From Nymphaea colorata (Eukaryota > Streptophyta > Magnoliopsida > Nymphaeales > Nymphaeaceae): a DNA stretch of 64,000 nucleotides. The stretch lies in NCBI RefSeq assembly GCF_008831285.2, contig NC_045150.1, forward strand, positions 7,638,001 through 7,702,000. The letters are read 5' to 3'. Positions 61,660 through 64,000 of this stretch are shown here, piece by piece. The translations under genes were made by a program, and so were the position numbers. The notes under the pieces were generated by a model. It worked only from the letters and a program-made list of their open reading frames with translations, did not search any database and was not told the DNA's origin. Positions within the stretch are counted from its first letter, which is position 1; every line of letters starts with the position of its first letter.

Positions 61660-62164
61660 AGTCGTGTCCCTTGTACCTAAATTTTTTGAAAGTGCTCCGC
61701 ACCCATACCCATACCGGCACCCATACCTCCACCTACATGACATAGAGTATAATAGAGAATGATACTAATGTAACGCAGAAACACGAGATGCAGTTCTACA
61801 ATCTACATATACCAAACTCATCAATGATAGCTGCAGAAAAATTATGTTTGTCTCTTAGCTATACTAACTTTAAATTTCTTGGAATCTTGCCATGTGCACT
61901 TACCAAACATCACATGAATCACAAGCAACTGATGTATCAAGAGAAAAACTGTCTTCAGCTGTTAACTGTCCATTTTGTATCTTGCAACCCTCATCTCCTA
62001 AACATGCAACTGCCTACACAACTATATTTTACAAGTTAATGGAGGATATAGAAAAGATAAACTATTACATGAAAAACAAAAAATAACTGTTTATTACATC
62101 TTCATCAATATAATATGAAGGAAATGAAAGTGTATTGTTCTTCCCTTGAACACACCAATCATCT
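48027..62164 (-). CDS. PHD/RING-type zinc-finger nuclear protein (At4g10930 type), 5' partial
   Basis: Exons in transcript order: 62164-62098, 62013-61904, 56445-56380, 56275-55602, 54951-54855, 52086-50820, 50703-50629, 49678-48515 and 48263-48027. Phases agree at every junction, giving about 1250 residues. The family has an N-terminal RING, then a PHD finger. Here [10 protein letters not shown] and FPSYYIDED lead into the PHD ligands: [25 protein letters not shown] and SSWLCPRC (C4HC3, built from three exons). A long Ser-rich middle follows, then basic, likely nuclear-targeting parts ([28 protein letters not shown]), [19 protein letters not shown], and the C-terminal helical block [20 protein letters not shown]. 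It ends SLHGN-stop. Chromatin or transcription work is inferred from the PHD and NLS only. The RING exons were not found, so they lie further right, perhaps beyond the window. Introns 52087-54854 and 56446-61903 are loaded with transposons. Confidence 0.88.
52729..53976 (-). mobile_element. TRIM-like short LTR retroelement in a PHD-gene intron
   Basis: Direct repeats 52729-53055 and 53662-53976 start TGACGCAGTGGGGAAG and end CTGCATCA. On the - strand the 5' LTR is 53662-53976. TGGTGTCAGAGC (53647-53658) three bases inside is a primer-binding site of the initiator tRNA-Met type with one change, and the polypurine tract CCCGGGGAGAA precedes the 3' LTR. The interior is about 600 bases with one short gag-like helical frame (53308-53526, [20 protein letters not shown]). 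No pol. Orientation is the same as the host gene. No matching target-site duplication. Confidence 0.88.
56897..58118 (+). mobile_element. 5' part of a hAT-type element
   Basis: Begins CTATGTCACGTAGATACAGG and continues through TTTCAAAAATGTGGGTGCAG, the same terminal pattern seen at 59661 and, inverted, at 61745. The body has HCACCCGAC-like repeats near 57145-57190, CT-rich stretches and a T-rich region. A possible transposase start [16 protein letters not shown] is at 58059 but stops at once where a copia LTR begins. Lies in the large PHD-gene intron. Confidence 0.6.
58119..58506 (-). mobile_element. 3' LTR of a copia element (copia-2)
   Basis: On the - strand it starts TGTTAAAGGATGACC right after the polypurine tract TTGAGGGAGGA (58507-58520) and ends at about 58119 (TGTAATATCAGA on the + strand). 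It follows, in the - direction, a copia RNase H tail. The outer end is set by the TG and by the break in the hAT sequence. Confidence 0.6.
58507..58693 (-). pseudogene. Copia polyprotein tail (RNase H end), frameshifted
   Basis: On the - strand: [15 protein letters not shown], then after one missing base [20 protein letters not shown] and [13 protein letters not shown]. This is the conserved C-terminal end of Ty1/copia Pol. It is cut at 58694 by another copia LTR. Confidence 0.8.
58694..59107 (-). mobile_element. 3' LTR of a second copia element (copia-1)
   Basis: On the - strand it starts TGTTAGAATGTATGTATCCC directly after the polypurine tract TTTGAGGGGGGG and ends near ...GGGCCTGATTTACA. 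It interrupts the copia-2 tail, so it is the younger insertion. It contains (TA)n-like ATACATATATAT. Confidence 0.75.
59108..59650 (-). pseudogene. Copia-1 RNase H fragment
   Basis: On the - strand: [20 protein letters not shown], then in a shifted frame with one stop [15 protein letters not shown], then [64 protein letters not shown]. Typical copia order; truncated at 59650 by hAT-type sequence. The 399-base open part is 59122-59520. Not functional. Confidence 0.9.
59661..60205 (+). mobile_element. Non-autonomous hAT-like element with GGTACGGGTGCGGG ends
   Basis: Left end CTATGTCACATAGGTATGGG followed by repeated GGTACGGGTGC. Right end has TACCCGTACCGGTACGG and GGTACTGGTACTGC. Between them are an (AT)n tract, a GA-rich tract (59930-60070) and GGACTCGGTCAACTTTGACC. 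No coding capacity. Confidence 0.6.
60370..60911 (+). pseudogene. hAT (DUF659-type) transposase remnant
   Basis: [20 protein letters not shown] opens the conserved DUF659 block in one frame. A one-base insertion near 60546 shifts to [16 protein letters not shown]. Another frame gives [10 protein letters not shown], and the end reads [35 protein letters not shown]. The order fits plant hAT transposases, but with shifts and losses it cannot be functional. Nested in the PHD-gene intron. Confidence 0.88.
61228..61745. mobile_element. hAT-type terminal sequences, two ends
   Basis: A left-type end CTATGTCACATACGTACAAG starts about 61228. The right end, read inverted from about 61745, gives CTATGTCATGTAGGTGGAGG then TATGGGTGCCGGTATGGG and TTTCAAAAAATTTAGGTACA, matching 59661 onwards. 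A (GT)n run at 61620-61657 lies beside it. With 56897 these are probably the ends of nested or joined hAT elements. Confidence 0.6.
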
Positions 62165-63376
62165 CTGCACAGCACAGGACAATGAAAATAAGATTCACTA
62201 TTATTTTTGTACTCCATAGTCCATCACAAATCCAACATAAGAAGGTCATACATATAGGAATCACATTGAACTTACAATAAAAGAATAAAACAATTCTGCA
62301 AGCAACAATCGAGTGAAGATCATGACAAAAGAATACAAAATTCCACTATAACAGAATTCTTTAGTACTCACAAATGAACCAAATGACATTGGTGAGACAA
62401 CAGCACCTAAATTTTCTCGATGAAGAAGAGTCACCAGTGGGTATAGTTTCTCAAAGGTCAAACCCAGTCAAGAAATCCAAGAGCAAGATCCCCTTGTAAG
62501 TTATGATAGGAGAGGATATTAAGAAAGCCACCTTTTTGAGTAATGCTTTTGGCCAACCTTCCATTCAGAGTAAAAAGTGGAAACCTTATTGGAAAATAAT
62601 TAACAATCATTGGGAAATCTTCCTCACCCTTTTCATGCAGCTGAATATTATCTCAATTCCAAATACCATCATAGTCCACATTTTTTTAAGGTACGTCGTA
62701 TCCTTTTTATTGTTTGATTATGAAATGTCATTTACCACTATAAAGTATCCAAGTCATGTCGTTATCTATTGCAATTGACAAAGCATCCTGAGATAAGACA
62801 TGGTTAATTCAATCTATTGAAAAGTTGAAGCTACATGTCCCAGTAAGAGTACAAGCATGAAAATAGGTGTCATATTCACTACTTTAGGTTTTTTTCTATT
62901 TTCAATATTTTATTATCACTTAATAACAAAATTAATTTCAAATGACATGTAAATATTTGTATTTTGTATCCATCTTTTACTTAAGATATTTGAATATGCA
63001 AGTGAAAACTTTGGTACTTCAATAGCTATTATGATTAGAGAAAAGCACAAGCCAGGAAATAGACAAGTGTGGATGTGTTGTGTTGTGCAAATGAATACTT
63101 CTCTAGACAACTTGACATTCTTGTATATTTGCACTATGATGTGCCTTTTTGCAGCAATGTGGTGAGAAAAAATGCATGGAACATGTTATCATGATACTAA
63201 AAGATTGATATTTGTATACCTACACAAGAATCTTCTTCTTTTGGATCGCAATAGAATTAAAGCACCTTCGACCAAATTCACACAAGGAATAAATTTGTTC
63301 AGAAAAGCATTAATTAGCTAGCTATTGTCTATTATTATTAACAAATGCAAGAAAAACAACTAAAGATAAGTTTTTT

Positions 63377-63379
<3 letters not shown>

Positions 63380-63446
<67 letters not shown>
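63380..63446. repeat. (AT)n microsatellite
   Basis: A pure AT dinucleotide run of more than 60 bases. Confidence 0.97.
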
Positions 63447-63450
<4 letters not shown>

Positions 63451-63512
63451 TCATGGATGAATTGGTCATCCAAGGACTTTAGACAAAAGGCATAAATTTA
63501 TATGACTACTCT

Positions 63513-63880
63513 ATTGTCACAAATATCGTTTTCGGGTATTAAATGGTGAGGTTTTGCTCAGGTACAATACGGCAGAGTTGCTTTTATAGGAAAAACCTCG
63601 GCACATTTTAAAAAAGTTAAAAAAAGGAAAGATCCTAAAAATAGTATGTGAAAATGAAAAAAAATCTGGTAACTAAAAATGTAAAAAAACACGAGAACAA
63701 AAAATTGCGAAAAATGAAAAAAGAAACACAAAAAAAGTGCAAAAAGAGGACGTTTTCCTTTTTGTGTTTTTCTCCATTTTGCTTTTTTTTTTCCTTTTTC
63801 TGGCTGACTCACTTTGAACTTTTTTTCACGTTGTTTTCAAATAAAATGCAATTTCTATGACACTGCTCTATATTATCACT
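63513..63880. mobile_element. AT-rich MITE-like element, CATTGTCACAAATAT family
   Basis: The left end TATTGTCACAAATATCGTTT matches the right terminus of the element at 43552-43954 when inverted. The interior has long A runs on one side and T runs on the other, as in the other copies. The right end is not clear. Confidence 0.5.
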
Positions 63881-64000
63881 TTTTGCTTTTCACATTTTTT
63901 CACTCTTTCTATTAGACAATTAAAGTAATTGTATGTTATTTTATTGAATAAAGCATTTCTAAGGAAATCAGAGATGGAGGCTGAAAACATTGAGGGAGCC

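Larger units (their letters stand above)
62165..64000. other. AT-rich tail of the window, upstream of the found PHD-gene exons
   Basis: Probably intron of the PHD gene. It holds an (AT)n run at 63380-63446 and an AT-rich MITE-like stretch from 63513. No RING-coding exon could be found on the - strand. An ATG at 63973 on the + strand begins MEAENIEGA but runs off the end; too short to judge. Confidence 0.5.

Noticed and set aside
63230-63330. Search for a RING exon of the PHD gene near 63.2 kb, where a donor-like GTATAC follows an open frame on the - strand
   Set aside because: No Cys/His spacing of a RING is present and the frame that fits the next exon has unrelated residues.
63973-64000. 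ATG starting MEAENIEGA at the right edge
   Set aside because: Nine codons are too few to call a gene. The region is more likely an intron of the - strand PHD gene.

Overview
The window is nuclear DNA of a flowering plant. It shows spliced genes with GT-AG introns, AT-rich intergenic DNA full of (CT)n and (AT)n tracts, and plant-only families: SINAT ubiquitin ligase, EMB1703, APF2-type aspartic protease, CNX3 with an organelle presequence, GASA peptides, and LTR elements primed by initiator tRNA-Met. The species cannot be fixed from sequence alone. There is no CRISPR array, operon or bacterial feature.

Six real genes were modelled by joining exons by hand. (1) 939-2451 (+): class-3-lipase-like alpha/beta hydrolase, At4g10955 type. 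(2) 8862-9882 (+): CNX3 (MoaC), molybdenum cofactor synthesis. (3) 15944-17446 (-): intronless GC-rich secreted aspartic protease, APF2 type. (4) 29556-33003 (+): SINAT3/4-type RING E3 ligase, three exons. (5) 39115-45180 (+): EMB1703-like plastid protein, four exons. (6) 48027-62164 (-): RING/PHD nuclear protein, At4g10930 type; nine exons found, 5' end not found. From memory, CNX3 and APF2 are neighbours in Arabidopsis (At1g01290/01300), and EMB1703, SINAT3 and an APF2 paralogue lie together at At3g61780/61790/61820. The order here therefore looks like an old conserved block that joins both Arabidopsis pieces. The genes are not functionally linked in an obvious way.

Layout. 1-8.8 kb: lipase gene, then gene-poor repeats. 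8.9-9.9 kb: CNX3. 9.9-13.8 kb: repeats. 13.8-21.1 kb: a cluster of inverted duplications. These are a reversed copy of the APF2 promoter and signal-peptide start aimed back at APF2, a 191-bp hairpin element, a head-to-head palindrome of two broken GASA (snakin) genes, and a 575-bp foldback. 21.1-29.5 kb: gene-free. 29.5-46 kb: SINAT, a 2-kb non-autonomous LTR element, EMB1703. 48-62 kb: PHD gene, whose introns hold a short LTR element and a 5.4-kb nest of hAT and copia remains. 62.2-64 kb: AT-rich, no certain gene.

No wholly new biological system is evident. The best candidates for new biology are structural. One is the APF2 inverted promoter copy, which could make antisense or hairpin RNA over APF2. 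The others are the GASA palindrome, and an EMB1703 intron in which a duplicated splice donor and a hAT-type MITE sit beside the matching empty site.
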